Source: Mycobacterium sp. (GTDB lineage Bacteria > Actinomycetota > Actinomycetes > Mycobacteriales > Mycobacteriaceae). Taken from it: a stretch of 64,000 bases of DNA. Shown here one piece after another: positions 46,838 through 55,585 of the stretch. The stretch's first letter is position 1. Every line of letters begins with the position of its first letter. Below the pieces are notes generated by a model. It was not told the origin of the DNA, ran no database searches, and was given only the letters and a program-made list of their open reading frames with translations. The position numbers and the translations under genes were made by a program. The stretch is taken from assembly GCA_023264735.1 (NCBI GenBank), contig JAHFVD010000019.1, positions 23,283 to 87,282 on the forward strand, given 5' to 3'.

Positions 46838-48174
46838 GCGCCGCCCTGGTTCTGAGGTTCGCTGACCTGGGTGTTGCCACCTATGCCAGCCTGCGGGTTG
46901 TCGGCCGGCCGGACCGCACGGTGACCTGGGTGGTGCACGAGCCGATCCTGCTGGCCGCGCTCGAGGAACTCCAGGGGGCGCTGCCCGACCCCGACGGCGA
47001 CGAAAGCCTCGCCGAAGCCCTCGATCGGGCCCTGACCCGCGGACCGTTCGCCACTGCGGAGGGCGAATTGACCCTCGCCTACATCCTGGGGGTGCTGCTG
47101 ATCTCCGCACCGGCCTGGCAGCTGATCTCCGAACACGTCGCCGATCCGCGGCCGGTGCTGTTCATCTCACCGAGTGCGCGGCTGGCACGTATCCCGTGGG
47201 GCCTGCTGGCGGTCCCGCTGACCGGCCCCAGCCCCGAGGAGTTGGTCACCGCCCGGAAATCGGCGGTCACCTTCAAAGGGACCAACGCCGCGCGCATCCC
47301 GTGGCAACTCGTCGACATCGCCAGCGTCACCGAGGGTTTCCGCCTCATGGAGATGGTCGACGTGGTGATGGCGGTACCACCCAACATCGCCCACGCGTCG
47401 CGTACACCAGCACGCTGGCATGAAAGGAGAAGCGCCCCAGCACTTCTCGTGATGGACCCCCGCGTTCCTGGCCAGCGACCGGATTCACCGCTGGGCTCGG
47501 TCCTGGGCCGGCCGTCGAACGAGAGCACGCTGTCCCGCCATTTCGCCGAGCTCCTCGCGCACCGCACAGTGCTGCCCGAGGTCGACGCGGCGGTGGAGTT
47601 GTTCCGCCGCAGCGACGCCGACCGGAGCTGGCTGGCCGCACTCCTGGAAAGCGCGCCGAGCCGATTGCTGTTCGTCGGTCATGCCAGCGCCGCCGACCGT
47701 ACCCACGGCTACGCCGACCGCGCCGCCCTCCATCTGGCATGCACGTCCGCGGCGGACGGTGCCGCCCAGCCGGTCGGGGATCACCGCCCGCTGCTAGCCG
47801 CCGATTTGATGGCCGCACAGCTGCCGCTGCCGCCCCGGGTGGCTCTGCTTGCGTGCGGCTCCGGCGGCGACTATCAGTTCGACGAGGCGACCGGCCTGGT
47901 CGCCGCGATGGTGCTCTGCGGTAGCGAACTGGTGACCGCCACGCTGTGGTCGCTGCCCACGACCGCCGGATACCGGCGGTTCACCGCCCGGACCGAGGAT
48001 CCGATGGCCCAGGTCGTCATCGCCGTCGATGACGCGCACGAGGCCGATGACGCGGTCTTGAGCCTGAATCGCTGGCAGCGCGAGCAGATGCGCCGGTGGC
48101 GCGACGGCGACATCACCGCGAGCCCGTTGTACTGGGCCGCGGTGGTCACCTTCGCGGTCGGGGGTGCCCGGTGA
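46834..48174 (+). CDS. CHAT domain (caspase-like) protein
   Basis: RLLFVGHASAAD (His codon 47680-47682) and RVALLACGSGGDYQFDEATGLVAAMVLCGSELVTATLWSLP (Cys codon 47854-47856). Confidence 0.85.
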   Translation: MSAALVLRFADLGVATYASLRVVGRPDRTVTWVVHEPILLAALEELQGALPDPDGDESLAEALDRALTRGPFATAEGELTLAYILGVLLISAPAWQLISEHVADPRPVLFISPSARLARIPWGLLAVPLTGPSPEELVTARKSAVTFKGTNAARIPWQLVDIASVTEGFRLMEMVDVVMAVPPNIAHASRTPARWHERRSAPALLVMDPRVPGQRPDSPLGSVLGRPSNESTLSRHFAELLAHRTVLPEVDAAVELFRRSDADRSWLAALLESAPSRLLFVGHASAADRTHGYADRAALHLACTSAADGAAQPVGDHRPLLAADLMAAQLPLPPRVALLACGSGGDYQFDEATGLVAAMVLCGSELVTATLWSLPTTAGYRRFTARTEDPMAQVVIAVDDAHEADDAVLSLNRWQREQMRRWRDGDITASPLYWAAVVTFAVGGAR

Positions 48175-48179
48175 AATCC

Positions 48180-48839
48180 TTACGCAGGGGGCAGGCAGAC
48201 GGCGATCGCGGACTCGTCCTCTGGCAGGTAGTAGGCGTCGACGATGCTGCCGGGGGAGACCTTGGCCAGCGCGGCCTCGGACACCAGCGTGGTTTCGCGG
48301 GCCGGAAACTGGCCGCCGCCCGGGCGGGTGACCATGAGGTCCAGTTCGACCTCGCAATAGTCGGCGCGTTCGCGGCCGGTGGGCCGCATCCCGGTCACCA
48401 CACCGCACGAGCGGGTTCCGAAGCGGATGACATCCAGCTGGTCACCGGTGAGCACACCCTGGCGCAGCAGCGTGTGGTCGACAGCGGCCCGTACGGCGAT
48501 CGCGTCGTCGGCCAGCGAGAGTTCCTTGCGGCTGGCCGGGTCGAACGACACCAGCACGATCACCCCAGGCCGCAGAGCCGACACCACGGGGTCGCCGTGG
48601 CCGTGGCAGAGCCGTCCGGTGAAGCGCTGGCCGGCAACGCTTTCCACCTCGATGACAATGACAGGATCGTCGGCTTCGGCCACCATCTGGACGGTACCGA
48701 CGCCGATCGAGCGCGGGCAGCGCGCTCGGCGGGGGCGGGGCGTCCGCGGTGGCTGACCGGCCAAGCCGGCCGCGACGATGATCGAAGCGAGTGCGATGGC
48801 GGAGACGACGGCGATGGCGCCCAGCAGTGCATCAGACAT
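48180..48839 (-). CDS. Membrane-anchored hypothetical protein, antisense within the CHAT cluster
   Basis: MSDALLGAIAVVSAIALASIIVAAGLAG TM, then a soluble beta-rich region. Confidence 0.75.
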   Translation of the reverse strand: MSDALLGAIAVVSAIALASIIVAAGLAGQPPRTPRPRRARCPRSIGVGTVQMVAEADDPVIVIEVESVAGQRFTGRLCHGHGDPVVSALRPGVIVLVSFDPASRKELSLADDAIAVRAAVDHTLLRQGVLTGDQLDVIRFGTRSCGVVTGMRPTGRERADYCEVELDLMVTRPGGGQFPARETTLVSEAALAKVSPGSIVDAYYLPEDESAIAVCLPPA

Positions 48840-48905
48840 AGGGAGCAGCGTGCCTATCGTCACCGGCTACCGAACCCAACTTCACCCGGCCTCTATCCTG
48901 TCCGG

Positions 48906-50225
48906 ATGAGCGTCGGCTCGGACACGGTCACCGCCGTCGGCACGTCGCAGCCGCGGCGGGCGGTGATCGACCGTGCCTGGCGGGCGATCGGGCCCGGTGT
49001 GGAAATCCTCAGCGGCGACGACGGCGGGCCGCTGCGCCGAACGGTGAAACGGATCCTCGACCCGCTCGTCCTGCGGCTGCGCAGTAACCCCGCGTATTCC
49101 GCCCCGTTCGTCGATGCCGACGTGGCCACCCAGATAGCCGACCTGATCGTGGGTCATGCCGACCGATTGCGTTCGGCCGCCGCGTGGTTCGAGCTGATGA
49201 AGGCCGAACGGCGCAGGCTGCGTATCACGACCGGAAATGCCCAAGACCTTTATTTCCCAGTGTGTTTTGAGCTTGCGGTGACCGCAGGCGCGCCAGGCCG
49301 CGACGGCCAGTCCACGGCAGCCGCGGCACTGCGCGCCCTGCATGACGACCGTGACCGCACCGGCGTCGAGGTGCTCAACGAGCTGGTGGCGTCGCCGCAG
49401 GTGCTCACCAGGCTGTCGGCCCAATTGCAGCACAGCTGGGCCGATGTGCGTGCCGACGGCAGCATCAGCGGACCGTTCCTCGCGGGTCTGACCACGGTGC
49501 TGGGCCCGGCCGAGGGGCATCGCGCCACGGTTGCGCGACAACGGGTGTGGTCGGCGCTGATCGCCGATGCCACCCCGCACAATCTGGGCGCCCAGGCACG
49601 CACCCAGCCTTCGGCGCTACCGTGGTCGATCCTCGAACTGGGGCTGACGTCGGCATTACCGCTGTGCCCGCCGCCGCTGTCCGGGGGATCGGATCACGAA
49701 CGGCCGCTGGACCGCAGCGTGGTGGACCGCGTCCGTGCGACGCTGCGGCGGGCGCTGGATCGCGACGAGCTTCCTGACGTACCACTGCTGTGCGCCGAGG
49801 AAGTCGACCGCGCCTGCGCCCCTTGGGGTTTCCTCGGCGAGGACAAACAGGCCGCCCTGGTGGCCGGTATCGAGGTGGCCGGTCAGCTGACTCCGCTCGA
49901 CGAGCGGGCCGTGAGCCGGTATCAGCTGGCGGCGACGATTCAGGCCAGACTGCGCAAAGAGGCCTACGTCCTGCACGCCCGCCGCGCCCTGGCCGACGTC
50001 GCGCCGCTTCATCCGCGTCAGCGCCAAGTCGTCGACGATCTGGCCAGCTTCGCCCGGCCCTACCTGAGCCGGCTGTGGGCGCGGCTGCACGGCCGCGATG
50101 TCTGGCAGGAGCCTTGCGACGATGTCGACGATCTGCGCGCTCTGCTCGAGGGGGTCGCCCGTTCGGTGAGCCTCGATCACCGCCAGCGGATCAAGTCCAT
50201 GCTGGAAGTCCAGGTGATGCAATGA
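48906..50225 (+). CDS. Hypothetical protein of the CHAT cluster (439 aa)
   Basis: MSVGSDTVTAVGTSQPRRAVIDRAWRAIGPGVEIL...; no recognisable domain; ATGA overlap with the next gene. Confidence 0.75.
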   Translation: MSVGSDTVTAVGTSQPRRAVIDRAWRAIGPGVEILSGDDGGPLRRTVKRILDPLVLRLRSNPAYSAPFVDADVATQIADLIVGHADRLRSAAAWFELMKAERRRLRITTGNAQDLYFPVCFELAVTAGAPGRDGQSTAAAALRALHDDRDRTGVEVLNELVASPQVLTRLSAQLQHSWADVRADGSISGPFLAGLTTVLGPAEGHRATVARQRVWSALIADATPHNLGAQARTQPSALPWSILELGLTSALPLCPPPLSGGSDHERPLDRSVVDRVRATLRRALDRDELPDVPLLCAEEVDRACAPWGFLGEDKQAALVAGIEVAGQLTPLDERAVSRYQLAATIQARLRKEAYVLHARRALADVAPLHPRQRQVVDDLASFARPYLSRLWARLHGRDVWQEPCDDVDDLRALLEGVARSVSLDHRQRIKSMLEVQVMQ

Positions 50226-51346
50226 GACTGATCGCTGAATCCGGACTGTGGCGCATCGGCCCCGCCGTCGCCACTGTGCCGTTGGTGGCGATCGTGGAGG
50301 TCGACGGCGCGGTGCTGGCATGGACAGTCGATGAACCTCACGAACAAGCCCAGATCACCCTGACCGACGCCGACCGCGCCGACTGGCTGTGGCGCGTACT
50401 CGGCGAGTCCGGGCACCGTGCGGTGGCCACAGCCGCGGCGCAACCACCGGAACAGGCCGCCGGAGTGGACCTTTCAGGCGTAGATGTACATCCCGGAACA
50501 TTGGACGGGCTGCGCAGGCTCGCCATCGGGCACTGGCTGCGCCGGTGGTGGCCGGCCAGCGTTCGCGACGGTATCGCCGGCCTGGACCCGGCGCTGCTCG
50601 ACGCCGAAATCGCACTGCTCACCGCGCAAGTGGAGGACTTCGTCGGTGAGGACACCCTCGACGCCGATATCGGTGCCCTGCTGGCGCCGCACGCTGCCGC
50701 GCTGACCTTGCACGTGATCGTCGGTGAGCCGCGAGTGGTGGACCTGGTGGCCCGGTGTGTGGAGCTGGCCCAGGACGTGGGCGTCGACGCCCCGGGCTGG
50801 ACCGACCTGTCCGACGCGATCGAGAACATGACGGCGGCGCCGGCATCGGCACACCAAGACGACTACGCGCTGGCCGCAGGCGCCGACACCGGACCCGCGC
50901 CGGCCGGGTTGATCGCCAGGGGAGTCACGTCAGTGGCCTGGTCCGCGGTTCCCGGTGGCGTGTTCGACGCCGCGGAGGACACCGCCAGCTGGGCGGTGAC
51001 CGCCGACGGCGATCGGGTCAGCGCCGTTGTGCACGTCGCGGTGACGGGCCCCGGATCGCCCGGCGGTATCCCGATCAAGCTGCGCTGCAACAGTTTTACC
51101 GCCGCAGGCGCGCTCGATGATTCGGGACGGGCGAGCGTCGAACTCGTCGATGCGGCCAACCAGCCGGTAGCCGTCGCCCAGGCCTGGGACCAGGACTGGT
51201 CGGCCACTGCCGTCACCGTCGGAGCCGAGACGGCCGAGGCCGCTGACGCCCGCGACCGGGTCCGCCGATTCGCCCGCAACCGGCTGGCACAACCGGGACC
51301 CGACGCCTACCTGGCCGAGATCCTGGCCGCCGAGTCCGACTACTGA
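50222..51346 (+). CDS. Hypothetical protein of the CHAT cluster (374 aa)
   Basis: MRLIAESGLWRIGPAVATVPLVAIVEVDGAVLAWTVDEP...; ATG 50222 overlaps the previous stop. Confidence 0.75.
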   Translation: MRLIAESGLWRIGPAVATVPLVAIVEVDGAVLAWTVDEPHEQAQITLTDADRADWLWRVLGESGHRAVATAAAQPPEQAAGVDLSGVDVHPGTLDGLRRLAIGHWLRRWWPASVRDGIAGLDPALLDAEIALLTAQVEDFVGEDTLDADIGALLAPHAAALTLHVIVGEPRVVDLVARCVELAQDVGVDAPGWTDLSDAIENMTAAPASAHQDDYALAAGADTGPAPAGLIARGVTSVAWSAVPGGVFDAAEDTASWAVTADGDRVSAVVHVAVTGPGSPGGIPIKLRCNSFTAAGALDDSGRASVELVDAANQPVAVAQAWDQDWSATAVTVGAETAEAADARDRVRRFARNRLAQPGPDAYLAEILAAESDY

Positions 51347-51351
51347 GACCC

Positions 51352-52398
51352 CTACGTGGCCAACGGCGACGGCGGGCCCGGTTTGGCATTCGCCGCGTCC
51401 CGGCGACGGGCCGCCATCCCGCCCAGCGCCTCGAACACCACCCGGTGCGCGGCGTTGACCGTCAGCTCGGCATGGTCGTAGGCCGGGGCGACCTCGACGA
51501 CGTCGACCCCGACGACATCGTGCTCGTGGCACAGCTGCCGAACCATCCGCAGCAGGTCCGCGCTGGTGATGCCGCCCGGCTCAGGGGTTCCGGTGCCCGG
51601 CGCGTGGGCCGGGTCGAGGACGTCGATATCGACGGAGACATAGAGCTTCTCGGCCTTGGCGAGGGCTTCGCCGACCGCTCGCTTCATCACTTCCTTGAAG
51701 CCCAGCTCCCAGATCTCCTGCATGGTGTGCCAGACCATGCCCTGTTCTTGCATCCATTCGAAGGTGTCCTGTGGCGGCCAATAACCGCGCAACCCGACCT
51801 GGACGAAATGCGTTCCCGGCACGGCGCCGGACTCGATCAACCGGCGCATCGGGGTGCCGTGGCTGGCCAGGTTGCCGTCGATGATGTCGGCGGTGTCGGC
51901 GTGTGCGTCGAAATGCACGATCCCGACATTCCCGTAGCCGTGCACATCGGCGACCGCGGTGGCCGACGGCCAGGTGATCGAGTGGTCGCCGCCGAGGACA
52001 ACCGGGACGATGCCGCGCGAGGCGATGGTGTGCACCCGCTCGCGAATGTTCGCGTGTGACACCTCGGTGGATCCGTGCGGGCAGTGCGCGTCGCCGAAGT
52101 CGACGACCTCCAGCCAATCGAAGATCTCCAGTCCGAGATCCATGTGATAGGTACCGGGCTCGTAGGCGGTGGCCCGGATCGCGCGCGGGCCGAACCGCGC
52201 GCCGGGCCGGTTGGTGGTGGCGATGTCGAACGGTGCCCCGACGATCGCCACATCCGGCTTCCAGCTATCGAGCTGTTCGGGCTCGGTCAGGAATGGGCGG
52301 TGCCCGAACGAGACCATTCCGGAATACGGCAGATCCAGCTGCTCGGCCATACCGGGTGGAAGCTCACGCTCGGGTTTGTGGTCGTGGCCGGGGCTCAT
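51352..52398 (-). CDS. speB: Agmatinase / arginase family ureohydrolase
   Basis: GGDHSITWPSATA, IVHFDAHADTADI, LYVSVDIDVLDPAHAPGTGTPEPGG. Confidence 0.92.
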   Translation of the reverse strand: MSPGHDHKPERELPPGMAEQLDLPYSGMVSFGHRPFLTEPEQLDSWKPDVAIVGAPFDIATTNRPGARFGPRAIRATAYEPGTYHMDLGLEIFDWLEVVDFGDAHCPHGSTEVSHANIRERVHTIASRGIVPVVLGGDHSITWPSATAVADVHGYGNVGIVHFDAHADTADIIDGNLASHGTPMRRLIESGAVPGTHFVQVGLRGYWPPQDTFEWMQEQGMVWHTMQEIWELGFKEVMKRAVGEALAKAEKLYVSVDIDVLDPAHAPGTGTPEPGGITSADLLRMVRQLCHEHDVVGVDVVEVAPAYDHAELTVNAAHRVVFEALGGMAARRRDAANAKPGPPSPLAT

Positions 52399-52481
52399 TG
52401 GGCCGACATTACCGCCGCTATCGGGCCGACGTGGGTCAGCTTCGTGTGCTTGGCGTTAGCCTCGAGGACAGGGTGTGGGAC

Positions 52482-52820
52482 ATGAGCGGATATGACCGCG
52501 GGGCGGGGATCGCGCGCACCTTCGCACAGCACCGACTCGCCGAGGCCCTCCCGCACCTGGCCCGTGACGTTCAATGGACGATCGTCGGCTTCTCGGTGCT
52601 CGAGGGTGCCGACGCGGTCACCGCCACGTGTCGGGAGACCGCGGGCGGCCTGGCCGGCACCGTCGTCGTGGAGGCACTCGGCCGATACCAGCGCCCGGAC
52701 GGCGTCACCATCGTCGCCAGTTGCCACATCTGCCAACTCGCCGGCCCCGAGATCGCGTCGATCACGTCCTACGGCGTGGAGATCGACCCGGATTCGCCTG
52801 CGGCGCCCGCCGCCCACTGA
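52482..52820 (+). CDS. Small hypothetical protein, NTF2/SnoaL-like
   Basis: MSGYDRGAGIARTFAQHRLAEALPHLARDVQWTIVGFSVLEGADAVTATCRET. Confidence 0.65.
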   Translation: MSGYDRGAGIARTFAQHRLAEALPHLARDVQWTIVGFSVLEGADAVTATCRETAGGLAGTVVVEALGRYQRPDGVTIVASCHICQLAGPEIASITSYGVEIDPDSPAAPAAH

Positions 52821-52824
52821 GGAC

Positions 52825-53973
52825 TCATAACAACGGGGTGTCGTATCCGTCGGTCTCGTCGTCGGAGATGCTCAGGTTCGGGCGCACCACATAGCGGGCC
52901 TGGTTGCCGCCGGCTCGGCGTGCGTCGTACATCGCCGTGGTGGCCAGCGCGACGATCTCGTCGAGGATCTCGTGCGGCGGGTACTCGACGAGCGGACGCA
53001 GCGGGGTGCTGACCACCCCGATGCTGGCCGTCATCCCGGCCGGCGTCGCCGCGATCGCGCCGCGGATACGCTCGATCAACGGTGACGAATCAGGGGTGGT
53101 GAAGCAGTCGGCGACGAAGAATTCGGCGTCACCAACGTGGCCTACGATCGCGTCGCGCCGCACTGTTTCGCGCAACACCTGTCCGGCGGCGATCCGCGCC
53201 CGGTTGCCACCGCGGTTGCCTGCGACCGAGACCATGGCCGCGAAGCTGTCGATGTTGACCACGACGATCACCAGGTAGCGATCGTCGTCGCGGTTACGGG
53301 AGGCCAGCAGCGTCGAGGTCTGCAGATAGAAGGCGTCCCGGTTGAGCAGCCCGGTGAGTGGTTCGACGGCGTCCGCATCCGCCTCGGTACCGCTCAGCCA
53401 GACAACCAGGCGGCACGAGAACGCGGCGAACCCGTACAGCAGCAGCATCAACGCGACACCGGCCAGGGCGAGTGGAAGGTCAACCTGGACCATCCGGGAT
53501 CCCAGGTAGGCCAGCGTGGCAACCGCGACCGTCAGGATCGAGGCCAGCAGTCGTGGGCCGTGGAACAGAGCCGTATAGCCAATGACCAACGCGAACGTTG
53601 ACGAGCCGAGCAAGCCGTACATCGGGATCGCCGGAATGATGGTCCCGATCGGAATGGCCACCGCCGCGATCGCGACCAGCAACGCCGACTCGGTCCTGGT
53701 CGGCCAGCGGTGCCGCAGCCAGATGAACGTGGAGACGAAGCACAGGACGCCGATCGCGATCAGCAGCTCTCGGCCGATCTTCCACTGAAACGCAGCCGAG
53801 CTGCTGATCGTCCCCAACGTGATGAGGCCCAGCGTGAAGACGCATCCCGCGATCACCCTGGAGGTGTAGGTCTGTGCGCCGCGGGCGGCCAGCAACGCTG
53901 TGAGGGTGTAGTACTGGTTCGCGGGACGACCCGAGAACGCCGATCGCATCAAGCGGTCCTCCCCTGATCGCAC
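52825..53973 (-). CDS. Membrane GGDEF-family protein with degenerate active site
   Basis: Several TM helices; VEPLTGLLNRDAFYLQ and VGHVGDAEFFVADC where GGDEF is expected. Confidence 0.85.
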   Translation of the reverse strand: MRSGEDRLMRSAFSGRPANQYYTLTALLAARGAQTYTSRVIAGCVFTLGLITLGTISSSAAFQWKIGRELLIAIGVLCFVSTFIWLRHRWPTRTESALLVAIAAVAIPIGTIIPAIPMYGLLGSSTFALVIGYTALFHGPRLLASILTVAVATLAYLGSRMVQVDLPLALAGVALMLLLYGFAAFSCRLVVWLSGTEADADAVEPLTGLLNRDAFYLQTSTLLASRNRDDDRYLVIVVVNIDSFAAMVSVAGNRGGNRARIAAGQVLRETVRRDAIVGHVGDAEFFVADCFTTPDSSPLIERIRGAIAATPAGMTASIGVVSTPLRPLVEYPPHEILDEIVALATTAMYDARRAGGNQARYVVRPNLSISDDETDGYDTPLL

Positions 53974-54099
53974 CGATAAAGCAGACTCGCCAGCAACGAT
54001 CTCGCAGTCAACCTACCGGCGCCGGATAACGAGCCTAGCGAACGCTTTCTGCACTGGCCACCCCCTGTTTTACCAACTTTTTCGCTGGCGACAGTTTCT

Positions 54100-54708
54100 T
54101 CAGCGTGGCGAACGGCGCAACCGGTGCACCGACACCGCGTAATCGCCGCCGCCGAACGGCGCGCGGTCCCACGTCGCCCAGCGCACCACTGGAACCAGGC
54201 CGGCCTCGTCGGCCGCCTTGTCGTACTGCTGCAGCGACAGGCGATCAGGACGCACAGAAAACCCGGCGACCAGCAGTCCACCCGGTGTCAGCCGCCCCGC
54301 CAGCGCAGCGAGCACCCGTGCCTCGGTCCCCGGCTCCAGAAAGATCATCACGTTGCCGGCCAGCGCAACGAGGTTGACGCGATCGACGTCCGCCGCCGTC
54401 AGGCCGGCCAGATCGGCCTCGACCCACCGCAGCTGCGGCGCCTTGTCCCGCGCTGCGGCCAACATGCCGGCGTCGGAGTCGACGCCGACCACCGACACGC
54501 CGCGGTTGGCCAGTTCGATGGCCACCCGGCCGGTGCCGCAGCCCGCGTCGAGCACCGAATTGCCGCCCGATTCACGCAGCAAGCTTTCGATCAGATCCGC
54601 CTCGCCGTGGATGTTCTGGCCGGCGTCGGCCAGTGATTTCCACCGGGCGTCATAGTCGTCGCCGCGTGGTGCCGTCGACTTCTGCCAGCGGGTGCTCATG
54701 CGGTCCAT
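54100..54708 (-). CDS. Class I SAM-dependent methyltransferase
   Basis: SVLDAGCGTGRVAIELANRGVSVVGVDSDAGMLAAARDKAPQLRWVEADLA. Confidence 0.92.
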   Translation of the reverse strand: MDRMSTRWQKSTAPRGDDYDARWKSLADAGQNIHGEADLIESLLRESGGNSVLDAGCGTGRVAIELANRGVSVVGVDSDAGMLAAARDKAPQLRWVEADLAGLTAADVDRVNLVALAGNVMIFLEPGTEARVLAALAGRLTPGGLLVAGFSVRPDRLSLQQYDKAADEAGLVPVVRWATWDRAPFGGGDYAVSVHRLRRSPR

Positions 54709-54719
54709 CCTGGCACCCG

Positions 54720-55466
54720 TCAGGCCGGGACGACGACGGTGAGGTCATTGCCGCTTCGTTCGACCTGCATGCCCGCCCGGCGCGCCACCGCGGCGACGGC
54801 GGCTGCGTCGCCGGGTTCGGACCGGGTCGAGGCGAGCACCCGGGCCAGGCGCCCCTTGTGCGCCTTGTTGAAGTGCGTGACGACGGTGCGGCGACCGTCG
54901 GGGCGCTCGGCGAGGACATCGACGCGTACCGCATCGGGCAGCTTGCCCAGCCCGGCGTAGGAACCAGAGCGCAGATCGACGACGAGCTCGGTGGCGGCCA
55001 GCGCGGCCAGCACCGGCTCCAGGACCGGACGCCACCGAGACGCCAGCGTCGCACTGCCGGGAAGTTTGGACGAGGCCGACAGCCGGTAGGCCGGAATCCG
55101 GTCGTCAGCGCGAAGCAGCCCGAACAGGGCAGAGCCCACGGCCAGCCGAGCGCGGGCGCGGGTGGCGGCTGCACCCCGGAGCGACTCCACGTCAAGGGCG
55201 TCGTAGAGCACCCCGGTGTAGCGGTTGATCGCCGGCAGCGTCGGTGAGCTCAGCAGCGTGGCGTTGCGTTCGATCTCGGCATCCTGGGCGGGGGAGATCC
55301 CCAGCGCACGACGGCACGCGGCAGGCTCGGCGGCCAGCGCGACGAGCTCGTCGACCAGTTCCCGGCGCAGCGGGTCAAGCGCGGGACTGCCCAGTTCACC
55401 GAACCGCAGCGTGGGGCCGTCGCCGCCACTGCGCTTGGTCTCCGACGGCGGAAGCAGAACGATCAC
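54720..55466 (-). CDS. yaaA: YaaA family peroxide stress protein
   Basis: VIVLLPPSETKRSGGDG...NRYTGVLYDALD...NKAHKGRLARVLA. Confidence 0.85.
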   Translation of the reverse strand: MIVLLPPSETKRSGGDGPTLRFGELGSPALDPLRRELVDELVALAAEPAACRRALGISPAQDAEIERNATLLSSPTLPAINRYTGVLYDALDVESLRGAAATRARARLAVGSALFGLLRADDRIPAYRLSASSKLPGSATLASRWRPVLEPVLAALAATELVVDLRSGSYAGLGKLPDAVRVDVLAERPDGRRTVVTHFNKAHKGRLARVLASTRSEPGDAAAVAAVARRAGMQVERSGNDLTVVVPA

Positions 55467-55585
55467 GACCCAGACCGTAGCCGGACCCGCGCCGATATCG
55501 GCAACCACGCGGCACGGTAGATTGGCCGACCAGTGTTTGAACCGTCCAGACACCCCGAGCACACCGCAGCAACCCAAGGGACGTA

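Noticed and set aside
45044-47110. 688-aa minus-strand ORF across the helical-repeat and CHAT genes
   Set aside because: Mirror frame; R/G/A/P-rich with no domain. The plus-strand genes have RBS, start/stop overlap and catalytic motifs.
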